From Alviniconcha marisindica (lineage: Eukaryota; Mollusca; Gastropoda; Provannidae), in the NCBI GenBank assembly GCA_018857735.1, contig JABMCL010001092.1:50881-114880 (forward strand): a stretch of 64,000 nucleotides of DNA, in the 5' to 3' direction. The translations under genes and the position numbers were made by a program. Positions 1 through 11,900 of this stretch are shown piece after piece. Every line of letters begins with the position of its first letter. Positions within the stretch are counted from its first letter, which is position 1. Under the pieces are notes generated by a model. That model was not told the DNA's origin. It did no database searches and saw only the letters and a list, made by a program, of their open reading frames with translations.

Positions 1-122
1 AATATTAGTTTTTACAGTTTGGGATTATTATTTTTTGCTTAGCTATAAAACAAAAGTGCACATGTGAGAGATTGCTATTTTTAATTATGCATTTTGTGTA
101 TTCATTTGTTCTTGATCAACAG

Positions 123-292
123 GTGTGGTGCAACGTCAGCTTGTGTTAGCACTCGTTAATCGCCTGGTGGTGTACCTTGGCCTGGCATGTCTGCAGCCAC
201 CTGTGGTCTCTAATAGCAAGTTTCTGCAGCTCGTCCTCAGTCTGACTTGTGTGGAAGTTCGGGTTGCTGTGGAAAATTTCACTGTGGATCAG
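123..292 (+). CDS. NCDN: Neurochondrin exon A (first in window)
   Basis: Acceptor ...caacag/gt at 121-122. The first two bases complete a codon begun upstream, then 56 codons run to the donor cag/gtactg at 293. It encodes amphipathic helices including SKFLQLVLSLTCVEVRVAV, the best single match to vertebrate neurochondrin in the window. Reading through the donor meets a stop after ten codons, which supports the splice. No exon lies upstream in the 122 bases available. Confidence 0.9.
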
Positions 293-3200
293 GTACTGGC
301 TGGAAGTTTGTATATTATTGGCTGATCAGTATGAGAAATAAGAAGATGCTTCCCAGTCACAGCCATGGCATGAAGTGAGGTATGGTCACTTTCAGCTAAT
401 TAATGTGTTGCCAGGGGAGAGAAAGCTCCACCCACTGATGTAAGGTCCGACAAATGTGAAAGCAATGCCCATGTGCTTGAAAACATTTTGAGATGACATT
501 TTGGAGTTTTATTTGCCTTACCAGCTAGTTGCTTTGGCAAAAACAGGGAGTGGTTCTTTGTATTGTTGATTAAACCACTTGGCCCCAGGCTGCCTGTCAC
601 CTCCTGGTATCTCTTCTTACTGTGCTACCCCACACCACCCAATAGCGGCTGGTAAACACACTCCATTCTGGCATCCCATCTGATGCAAATAGACTCATAC
701 ACATGTGCCATGCGGTTACTGATCTCTGCCAATCAGAGACATGATTTATTGCTATTTTTAGCACAGATTTTGTCTCATGCTTGTAACACAAGCTTTGGCT
801 CAGCATCACTGGGTTCATACAATGCAGTTTTGTCATATTTGGTTCAATTGCCCAAACGCAACAAAATGGTTGTTGGGGTGCTCACAGGGTACTCGATTTA
901 GAAAAATTGCCAGTTCAAATCATAGGATGAATCTCTGATGCCATTGCCAACAGATGGGCCTTTGTTTATTTTCCCCCTGTCTCCTCCCCCGCCCCCCCCA
1001 CCTCCCATTTCATTCTCCATTTTTGTTTCTTTCTATAGCCATGTCAGATTCATGGCATTTCAGTCTTTTTTGTTGTGATGACCCCTGCCTTTACAATAAT
1101 AATAATAGATAACTTTTATATAGCATTCTTCTCTGAACTACACAAACTCACTATGCTTTACAGCATTCTCCGACATTTTGAGTGTTAATTGAGAAAAACA
1201 CCAAAGATGACATGTTCAAGAAAATAATGCATATATGACAACTAACAGTATAAAACTTTCTTTTTTTAATGTACATGTGCCATAGGTCATGAGAAGCAGC
1301 AATGTACAAAAAAGAAAATAATCTTGTTACATTATTACCTACTCATAATTCCACCCGTAAGTGGCTCCCACCCACTCAACTGACCGGGGACAAATATCTG
1401 TCTAGAGTGTTACAGCCTTCACCACTAAAGACACCACAGTGCTTTCCCTTTTTTATGCAAATTATGCTCAGAGTAAAACGAGGTCAAAAGTTGCTGCCAC
1501 AAGTAAGCTGATGTTGGATTTGTACATTAGGGTAGGTCAGCAGTCAATGGTACTAACATAAAAAATGTGTGTGCACTCACACATTGCACTATTTTTCACC
1601 ACATAAACCACCCCTAAAGAAATGACTAATTTATTTTGTATCTACTCACATGTGGCCAAGCAAAAAACAGCAACAACAAAAACAACAACAAGGGAAGTGT
1701 GTTCATGTACTGTGCAGACAAAAAGAGAAAATTCTTTAGTTTCTGTTGTGAACAAGTCATGATATTGTGACACATTGAAAAGACACCATTGGTAATGTGA
1801 AACACTGATTCTGTTCTTTTGTAGGAAGCAACACACAATAGGTATTATTTTTATGTAAGAGCTGCCCTTCCTTATTTCTCATAAAATCTGTTTTTATTCA
1901 GTCATGAATGCTTTCAGGCAAATATCTGTGATCACCTTACCTTCCTTTGTTCATGTCACAAATGGTGGCCATAAAAATGTTGTGATGTGCACCAAAAAGG
2001 AATCACACTCACAGCACTACAAATAAAATTTATTTCTCTAAACATAGAAATATGGCAGGAGTTAAAAAAAAAAATGTTTTGAATTTGTTTTTATTTCATT
2101 GGGGAAGAGAAAATTCTTTGCTCCAGTTTTCAGGAGATCGACCCATATACTGATGAACACTGAACTCTGTGACTTGCAGTTTCTAGGCATACGACAGGGA
2201 GTATTTTGCCATGCAAGGCGAGAAATCTTTGTGTGTTAAAGTGAGACTGCATAGTAATTGTGGCTCTAGAATCCTGTTATGGAGTAAGATATGACTTGTG
2301 GTACTGCAGCGTGTGCTCTCAATAACTTCTTGGTAATTCACTTGTGCTTTCACCCACCATCCTCTCCTGTCACCCTCTCTTTGATAAATTTAGTGATCCA
2401 TCAGATGATGCCAATAAACTTTATTTAATGGTAGCATATGCATTTTGTTACAATTTTTTTGAACAGCTCCAAAAGAATGCCAACAAGCTGTGCTGTTACT
2501 ACAACTTGCTAGAGGTCATGCTCGACTTCCTGTGTCATCATGACGTTGACCAAGACCTGCCTCTGGAGGCCAACGCCTTCTGCCAGGTTCATGATGCAAT
2601 ACTCAGTGCCTCAAATGGCATTTTTTATCTGCTTATGCAGATTGACAGTGGGGCCATGGACATTGTGAGTGTCAGCTAGTTCATAAGTTAATTTTTTATC
2701 ACATTAGCTTGAAAAAGGGGTGCACCCTGAAAGTGCATGCGTGTTTTGTGTTGTCTGATTAAAATATAAGCATTTGTTTTAACCTTTTATATGGTGTGAT
2801 CTTTTGGTTCACATGTAAAATAATGCTAGTCCATTATGAGAATGATGAGGATGATTGCTTTTATATAGCGCTATTCTCCACTTTTGAGTAGACTCACTGC
2901 GCTCGCATGTGATTCTACATGAGCAACTAGCTTTTTATTGCATGTTTTGGAATATCCACCAAGGTGGTGTACTTACAGCAATGTACTTACATCATTATGT
3001 GATGATGAGTGTGTGTGGGGCTAGATGGGGCAAATTTTTACTTTTTCTTAAAGACTGAACATAGAATCAGAACATAATCAAAACAGACTAGTTCTTTCAC
3101 TCTTGGCACACACAGACAGTGTCAGCATGAAGATGTGAGACTTTACAGATGATTTGAAAGATGAGAGTGTGTTTGATGACCCATCTTCACATGGGAGAAT

Positions 3201-5890
3201 GTCCCAGACAGACTGTGCAGCATACTAAAAAGATATCTGACCAAGCAAGTGCGTGCACACAGAGGGAAATCAAACAATGGTAGTATCAGAAGAAGAGGTT
3301 GGTGGGTTGGTTTGTAAACTTTAAGGAGTTCAGTGAAGTAGCCAGGAGTGATATGCCTTACTGTTTTGTGAGATATTTGAAACTCTACCTGATGATAACA
3401 CTGTATTTGGGTGACATATATTTTACTGTTTAAAGTTTGAATTGACTGCATTTGCACTTTTTGTTTTGTTTTAGCCAATATTGGATCCTGTTGTTGTGGC
3501 ATCTGTTCGAATGGTTGCTGCAGTCATGTGTCAGGCCTTCACAGAAGTCAGGGGCAGTGTGATTTGTGTCCTGCCTTTCCTTCTGAAGCTCTGGTCAGTG
3601 AAAGTGTTTATGTGTGTGCATGTGTATATATATATATGTGTGTGTGTGTGTGTGCTAGGCAATAAATATAGATGAACTATGAACTAATTATATTCCTCAT
3701 AATGATATTGCAGTGGGGTCCCATCTGCTGAGAAACCAGAGCTTACAAGTGCTGTCTTTTAAACCTAGAGAAGTTGGGAATATAGCCTTGCATGTTTCAC
3801 CAGGAATTTCAGAAATTTTAGATTAACATTTTTTTCCTTCGTGTTTTATTCAGCTTCGTTTTTTTCTGAATCCTCTCTCCGAGTTTTAACTGTGTTAAGT
3901 CTAACACAGGTTACTGAGGGCGTCTGCATCAAACAGAATTGAAGTGCATCAGACTGTAAACTTGTCCAAGTTTAGTTTCACTTGTGATTTAATAAATTGT
4001 GTTTTATCTTTGCATTTAAGCACATATATTAATAATAATAATGTACATTTATCATGCGCTCATCAACGCCCTGAGAGCTCACATGATACATATTAACCTA
4101 AATATGATATTCTATACACATGTAGAGCATAGTCCTACCAAAACAGTTTACATGAAGTTTTTTTTTTTTTTTTAAACACAAAAAACGCACTACAAACACA
4201 CGCACACACGCACGCACACTCACTCACTCACACTCACCCACTCACTCACTCTGACTGTTGCAGAAACTGGGTACTGATATTAATTAGGATGGAAATACTG
4301 CGAGAAGAGGAAGGTTTTCAGTTTGGCTTTAAAAGATGACAGGGTATTCTTGAATACATCCTATAAATGTGCCTCAGATGTTCTGGATCAGCTGTAAATA
4401 AGCTAAATGTGGATATTGATATATTTATTGAATCCTATTTTTATAGGTGACAATGTTGTGTGGGCTCACTCTTTACTTGCGATTTGGGAACTTGTCTTTC
4501 TCTCAGATGTGACCTTTTGCAGTTGGCCTGTTACTAAGTATCAAGAATCAATCATTCACCAGGGCCCATATGCATGGTGAGCAAATAAGGTTAAAGGCAA
4601 TTAGCTGAAGAGTCCATAAAGTCTGGCTCTTCCTTCACATGCACAAGTCATGAAGATGCTCAAAAAAGGCTTTTTGTTTATTTTTAGAATAGGACAGTCC
4701 CTTGCTTTAGTGACAATGCAACACAAGTGATGTAGAAAATTTAAATAGTCAATAGCCAATAGGAGTGAAAGTTCAGTTCAAACTACTGTCGAGTAGTGTA
4801 GTGTTCAATTTTGACAGCCTGCATGCATGGAAAAGTCTGTGGAAATCTAGAACTTCACTGAAAGTGAAAAACAGAATGTTTCAATGGATGGACCTGGGGC
4901 ATAATTAGGTCTGCTTACAACTAATAATCTATTTAAACTGCTTTTGATGGAACATAGAGTCAGAACATAACCAAACCAAACTAATGCTTTCTTTCTTGGC
5001 ACACACAGAGACAGTGTCAGTATGGCACCTTGATGATGCTTTTCTGTTACAGAAGAACTCATTACCTGGTTAGTGCAGATTAGTACTGCTCACTGCTTGG
5101 ATGAGTGCTGAAGTACACACCCAAGAACAATCCACAAGTTTTCATTCAAAGTCAATAGCAAATATACTGATCAGTATCAAGTATCAAACAACACCCGCCC
5201 CCCCCCCCCCCCACCCCCCCACCCCTTCCAAAAAACAATAACAGCACATTGTAATGGCATTCATTTGAATGTTACCGGAGAAATAAGTATCTATATCTAG
5301 CTTGTATTTGGGTTTAACTATAAGCAAAAGAAACTGCTTGGGGCTTCATCACACTGTTTGGGTTCTTAACATACATATTGGAACTTGGTGGGGGGCTTTG
5401 TTTTGTTTTTTTGTTTATTTTTTTATAAATGTGTATGATGTATGTGAAATGAAAAAAAAGGGAAAAAAAGAAGCATAGATCTGGAATAAAAGAAGCACTG
5501 AAACATAAATATGTAAAGCAAGATTTAGCAGTTTATATTGGTACACAATTCATCCTGTACTTTGCATCTGTGTTTGTTGTTGTTGATTGCTTTTGTATGT
5601 ATGTGTGCATGTTCAAGCATTATTTAGTGTACATGTGTATACACATGCATGCCTTATGTTATAGTGTTATTTGGTAAATAATATACTCAGAATGTGATTC
5701 GATAAGAATGCACACCCACCTAAGTAAATATAAACATACTCAGAATGCACAGTGATGTGCTGTAGTATTACCAAGACCATTCAAACTCAAAAGTTGCAGA
5801 ATATGTTGTTGCTGTTTTTAAACTTATGAAAGGAAAATTTTATTATGAAATTCATTAACTTAGCATAAAAGATGTAATTATATTGGCTTG

Positions 5891-5947
<57 letters not shown>

Positions 5948-8900
5948 GAGGTTGAGCTTATGAACAAATCCCCCCCCCCCCCCCCATTTTGACAAACATT
6001 TTATACAGAAGACACACTGATAGGCTACAGTAACAGTAAAATTACTGGCTTGGAATACATGCATGCATCATGTAGACTAACAGACTCATTGATTTTTTGT
6101 TGTTGTTTTTGTCTGTCTTTCTGCCTTTCGTTGATTCTGTCTTTCTTACCCCATGAGCACTAATGGTTAAAAACTGATTTTTAATTGTTTAAATATTTTA
6201 CAAAGTAATGTTATTGTTACAGCTTTTTTTATTTTTTATTGTATATGTTTGCTAAAGATGGCTTTTGCTGAGGCCTGCAGGTTTGAATGTTATGGTTTGG
6301 GATGAAAAGTTAAATAAAAGAAAAAATCTATCTGCATCTGTTGTTTTCTTATAATTATAATGTATAATCATACAAGTCCACCCCCCACCCCCACTTTTTT
6401 TTTTTTGCTGACCAAAATAGGTACTATATAGCAGCACAATTTGTTACAAAGGTAACAAATTCTGCTGTAACAATAAAGACAAGCCAACTGCTGTTTACTA
6501 AGATATGGATTAAGCAGTTTCCTGCTTTCTTCAGTCATGGTGTATTGCAGAATATGTTAATATACACTCTGAGATGAAATGATTGACACCACACAGTCAG
6601 ATTAAGATTTTATTAATATCCAGTCTAATAATATTTTTTAGGAATACACCATGACTGAAGAAAGCAGGAAACTGCCCCCCACCCTCCACCCCCCTTTTTT
6701 GTTTTTGAAGTTTTACAGGCCACTCTCTCAAATCAGAAAAAGAAACAGGTTGTTCATGTCTCTCTAAAGTATTTGTATATTTATTATGCTTTTAATTTTT
6801 TTTTAAACAACCTGTGATCTTTTTTTTATGTCTGTTGTTAGTTGAATGGTTGACCGCTGCACAGCAAAAATTCATTATTTTGGAAGCAGAAATGCATGAA
6901 CTTGGTCTCTTGCTCCAGACCTGCCATGAAAAGGTGCCTGCAAAACAGTGAAGGTCTTGCTGAGTGATACCAGTTCACGCAACTTTATCACAATGCTTGG
7001 TGTGCCCAAGCTATTTGGCAACAACCCAATTGGTTTAGTTGCATATCGGATGCATTTATAAATTTGATAAAAATGGATATATGTACATCAAATATTTAAA
7101 GGCACTCACTAGCTGTGTTTGTTTTTACCTGTGAAAATAGACATTATTTTTCATACAGGTGTGTTTTGTGACAAATGGTGTTTAAAAAAAAATCACAAAA
7201 ATTACAAAACACTAAGTTTCTCTCTTTTGATTATTTCATGCTTTGTGCCCTTAGAGTCACCATACCAAGTAAAAAACATACAATACCACTAAACCTTGTC
7301 CCTATAAAAACAATCATCAGTGTCATGATCTTGCATAAAATATTATAATATCCATTCTTCATCCAAGAACTAACTAATTCTGCCTTCTTTTTAAAGGAAG
7401 GATAGGAAATACAATCTCAAGTTATTGCAGCAGCAAGTGATGGTCAGTGGTGTCAAATGCTGCATTAAGATCCAAATCCACAGGCGCCTGTAGTGTAGTG
7501 GTTAGCACATTGGACTGCAGGTCAGAAGGTCTTGGGTTTGAATCGCATCAGAGTCATGTGGGATTTTTCAGCCCTGCCCAGCTCCTACCCAGAGCTGGGA
7601 GTGCTCTGCCCAGTGGGAAGGCTGGAACCACACAGCTGAGATTCATCCATTTCACGGATGTGTCTGAGAATGTTGCTTTAATGACTTGACCAACACTGCA
7701 GGTACCACAGTTCCCAGGCCTGGTTAACACCGGGATAATTATGACAGGAAGCTGCATCGTCTGCGACCCTGTCAAATAGTCTGAAGCTGAAATGGACCTC
7801 ATAGCATCATCAGTTACCATCCTAATCCTCAACAATCACTGCATAAAAAAGTATCTTGTGCTGACCTCAGTCTCAGTTTCCTTCCTTGCCTGAGGCAGTT
7901 CTGATCAAAGTCCTCAATGTCAGAGAATCCACATAGCAGGATTGGTGGAGGGACATAGTGGTGGTCTGCTGTCTGGTGGGGACACTCACTCAGTCTGACT
8001 CCGTGACTTAGTTAACATTGACATTGTTGGCAGTAGGGGCATAGAAGGTGGTGTTCTGTGTATGTTGAATCAGAACAGGCACTAGTAAACACCATCAAAG
8101 TGACTCAGCAACAGTGCAATGTCTCCTTTGGGTGGCAGCCCACCAACCATCTGACATCTCCTGTGGACCTCATGGGGAGGGGCCACAATCCTCTGCTTCT
8201 GGGGAATATAGAAGTTTAATGTGGTTTTGTCAGAAATATTTTTCATTCCTGTCAGCCTGCTCACCCTGATATAGCCGCACTGGTTGACTGGGCATAAAAC
8301 ACCAATTTACTTACTGTCAGCCTGCTCAGTCCCAAGGTTGGTATTGAAAACAGCTTCTTTGATCTGAGTCTGCATGTCATCTTCCTTCCTCTCACACTTG
8401 TCTGAATCAGCATCTGGTATTTTATTGTTCATTCAAACTATGCAGTTTCTTGTTCAGTCCTTTGTCCATCAGCAGCTCCATGCTGTCCAGGTTTGAAGGT
8501 TCACCCTCCTCTTCTTCACATTCCACACTAACTGGATCACTCACACTGTCAGCCCAGCAGTTGCTTGTAGCAGTGGATATGTTCATCTTGTTAGATGCCT
8601 TTCCAAAATGATCAGGAATCATAGTGGGAGGTCCAAAATGATCAGGAATCATAGTGGGAGGTAGATCGTCTATCATTTTCACTCTTTCTTCTTCTTGTCC
8701 ACAGTTGATTTGTTTTCTGATGTTGAACTGTCCTGGCTTGAAACAGTCAGGTTTATGGCACGACTAATACTCATTGCAGGCAGTCAGTGAAGTGAAGTCG
8801 TGTTTTTCTTTTCAAAAAGTAGGCAAATGAAGACCTATTTGTAAATTACCTTTTTACATAATAGGCACATTGAGATGGCATGGATCCGGAGACCTACGTA

Positions 8901-11900
8901 TTCCTGATGTGGAAGTCTTAATTAAGTCATTAATTAAGAAAAGAGCCAAGAATGTGCAGCACACTCAAAAAACAAAACAAAAAAGTAGTCAGTGAAGATC
9001 ACCATCTCTTTTAGTCTTAATTGTTTGTGCAACGGTCAGTTCAAGAGTATGCTCAGTGTTTGGCATTAAGGCTACAAAGTCAGCTATGTTGAATTCAGCT
9101 TTTCTGGTTCAAATACATGCCTGGCCGGATTAGCCTAGAGATGATGTTCTCAAGAACAAAGTATTGATCTCTGCAGACACAACATGGCCATTGTTTCAGA
9201 GTGAGAGCTCATCCCAAAAGGATTCATTTTAAGGTTCTATTGCTGTGCTTTAAATCACTAAATGATTCTGGCCCTGAATATATTTCTGAGCTTTTTCAAC
9301 TCTACACACCTTCCCGACAGCTTCAGTATTCTTCTGATACATGTCAAATTCCATCTTCCCTCACCAAAAGTTTTGTACAGCCCTCTTTTTTGTACCAACA
9401 TCTTTCTGCCTGGAACCAGCTGCCACCAACAATTAGACATGGTAACTCCTTCCAGTCTTTCAAGTCTTCATCAAAACATGTCTCAAATATAGAAATTTTC
9501 ATGTTTTACGAATACTTTGCTGGCTGGGAATTTTGAGGTAAAAAAATTGAGAAAAGAAAAATCGGTTAAAAATAAAAATCAATAAAAATCAGCGATGTAC
9601 AATATGGAGTGTTAAAATTAGATTAACAATTAAATGGTACACTCAGAACAGAGCCTTGGTCTTATTCATCATGTTTTTTGTTGTTGTTGTTGTAGTTTTT
9701 GTGTGTGTGTGTGTGTTCAGTGCATGTACAAAAAATAAGCAGTGAAAAGATACATTCTTGTCTTTGGAATGTTGTCTTGTTGATGAAAACACACACCCAA
9801 ACTCCTGAATGGATGGTGCAAACTGCATGCAGTTGAGTTTACTATCAAAAACAACAACACCCAAGTACTTATCTGTGTCTACCCTGTCCACTGCTTCTCC
9901 TTTAATGTAGACTGGTTTGGGGCATCTTTGATTCTTCCTAAAATCAATGCACATCTCTTTCGTTTTGGAAACATTCAAATATAAGTACTTTTTATCACTC
10001 CAATTCACAAAGTTTTCAATCTGCTTGTGGTATAGTGCATCTTCATCATTACTAATTTTTCCAACCAGTTCTGTATCATCTGCAAATTTTATTAGAGGAC
10101 ATGACTCATCAGTGCTTCTACTATGAGCTAATTACAGAACTAATTTCCTGGAAGTGTGATATATCACTGTATACAGCTGACTAGCTGTATACAGTGATAT
10201 ATCGCACTTTCAGGAAATTAGTTCTGTATTTTGTAACAGTCACCCAGAATCAGGGCTCATGCATGGTGTATTGTTGTTTATTTCAGTAAAGTGGAAGTGG
10301 GTTTGCTGTCTGAATGCTGGACAGATGCTGCTGGCCCATTGAGTGGAGAGAAGCAAGCACCTTCTTCGAGAAACGATGGACCCTTTGTGTTTTCAACAGA
10401 GCTGACAGTAAATGCAGAACAGATACCTGGGTCAAATTATACAGAAGCAAAACTTGAGAGTAAGGCAGAAGATCCTTTACCTGCATCTTTAACGAAAGCA
10501 AGCAATACCTCCCACAAGGGAGGGAGTGAAAGTGATGCACTACCATGTGGGCATGACATTAGTGACAGACTGACACCTGATTGGGATGATTGTGTGATTC
10601 AGTACAAAATACAAAAACGACTAGGTACTGACGTGTGTGCTGGTACAGTTGATAATGCTTCTGTCAAATCAAGTAAATCTGATTTTGATGTTCCTGAAAA
10701 AGTTGACTATGAAAGGTCGGCCTCAGAAGCAGCCGGTTGTGGTACACCATCTCCAGATACAGAGTCACCAGGGCAAATGTCCAGAGAATCAGATTCAACT
10801 AAATGTGATTCTGAAGAAGCTGAACAAGCCTTTTCAGACAGAATGTGGAGACTGAAAATAAAAGGATCTGATAGTACTGCACAAAGTGCATTTTTCGAGG
10901 ATGTTCATCATAAAGCAGATGGCCCTGACACATCAAACTGGTCATCTTCAGTTGTTGCTGCAGAGGGAAAAACTAAATCTAATGCATCAGTTTCTGGAAA
11001 TGTGGAAGGAAGTGTTGGTGATTTTGAGGACCCAGTACCTTTGGGAGAAGCTTCTGTGAAGCCTGACATTGAGAAAACCAGTTTATCTGAAACAAAATTT
11101 TCTCCAAGTTTTGGTTCTTTGTGGGGTGGTGATAGTGCAGCCCAAAATACATCTGTTAACAATATGTTTTGGAAACCAGACACTAGAAAATGTAATTTCC
11201 AAACTGGTGAGGATGAAACAGCTTTTTCTAAGGGTTCAGATACTGCATGTGATGATGAGTCAAGAAAAGATATGAAAGCTGTTGAATCTGCTGCCTCTGG
11301 TGATCTCTGGAGAGGTGCTAAACCCAAGACCAGGAAAACAGATTTACTTCCCAAAAGTTTGGATAATACACCTGACACCAGAGACATGGCTTCTTGTGGG
11401 TTCATTTGTGAAGAGTTGGGACAAAGAAGTGCTGAAGAAGTCAAAGGGAGAGATGATGCCAGACCAGTGGATACCAGTGCATACATCTTGGAGGAAGAAC
11501 AAGTCTTGCCCAGGAAGTTTGACAGTTTACTGAAGTTGATGCACTGCAGGTGGGAGGTTCCGCAAGCCACACTTCACTCTCTTGAAGTAATCAAGTAAGT
11601 TTTAACTTGCATCAGAAATTATGTTTGTTCAACCACCCACTCACTAAATATTACTGAAAGATTAATTTGAACAATATTTATTTATTCAAAGAAAACAAAT
11701 TTAAAATAACTACTTAAAGCACACAGGTACTGGTATCAAAATGTTGTACACTGGTTTAAATCACATTTCAACCACCTTTTTTGTCTTTCCTTAGAGGATA
11801 TACCTCTGGTGGAGTTTATGTACCTTATATTTACACGCATGCCCAGTGAGACTTACCGTAGGTGACTCGGGTCTTTGTTGTTGTACTTGTGCTACGTATT

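Larger units (their letters stand above)
5700..6690 (+). repeat. Family-Z dispersed repeat, split by a 737-bp insertion
   Basis: Both flanks (5700-5807 and 6545-6690) align in order with one continuous copy at 30800-31010: shared caagtaaa..aaca, actcagaatgcacag/actcagtatgcacag, attaccaagaccat, gattgacac and aagattttattaatatc. In the 31-kb copy the two halves are adjacent, which defines 5808-6544 here as inserted. Confidence 0.75.
8082..8770 (-). pseudogene. Protein-like fragment of unknown origin (possible LINE ORF1 relic)
   Basis: Minus-strand pieces are open but in different frames: a Ser/Lys-rich piece (SSQDSSTSENKSTVDKKKKE, about 8690-8765), an acidic piece (8422-8682, with VECEEEEGEPSNLDSMELL) and a basic/aromatic piece (8082-8264, with LNFYIPQKQRIVAPPHE). 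The order suggests a decayed coding region such as a retrotransposon ORF1, but I do not recognise a family. A 30-bp unit is exactly doubled at 8603-8662, repeating PPTMIPDHFG. Confidence 0.35.
3594..10286 (+). other. Long intron between exons C and D
   Basis: 6.7-kb intron packed with retroposon debris: a LINE 3' end (4029-4360), homopolymer C tracts, a split family-Z repeat with an insertion (5700-6690), a tRNA-Cys-like SINE (7484-7700), a protein-like fragment (8082-8770), two LINE C-terminal/RT fragments (9195-10125) and a 94-bp hairpin just before the giant exon. The stretches 4370-5190, 6690-7480 and 8800-9190 show nothing I can name. Confidence 0.7.

Noticed and set aside
3143..3502. 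119-codon minus frame overlapping exon C
   Set aside because: Covers a splice acceptor of the opposite strand and has no family resemblance.
7484..7556. A functional tRNA-Cys gene
   Set aside because: No 3' acceptor strand pairing with the 5' end and the sequence continues as a SINE body.
10908..11570. 220-codon minus frame within the giant exon
   Set aside because: Shadow of the neurochondrin exon; the + frame has correct splice sites and phase with conserved neighbours.
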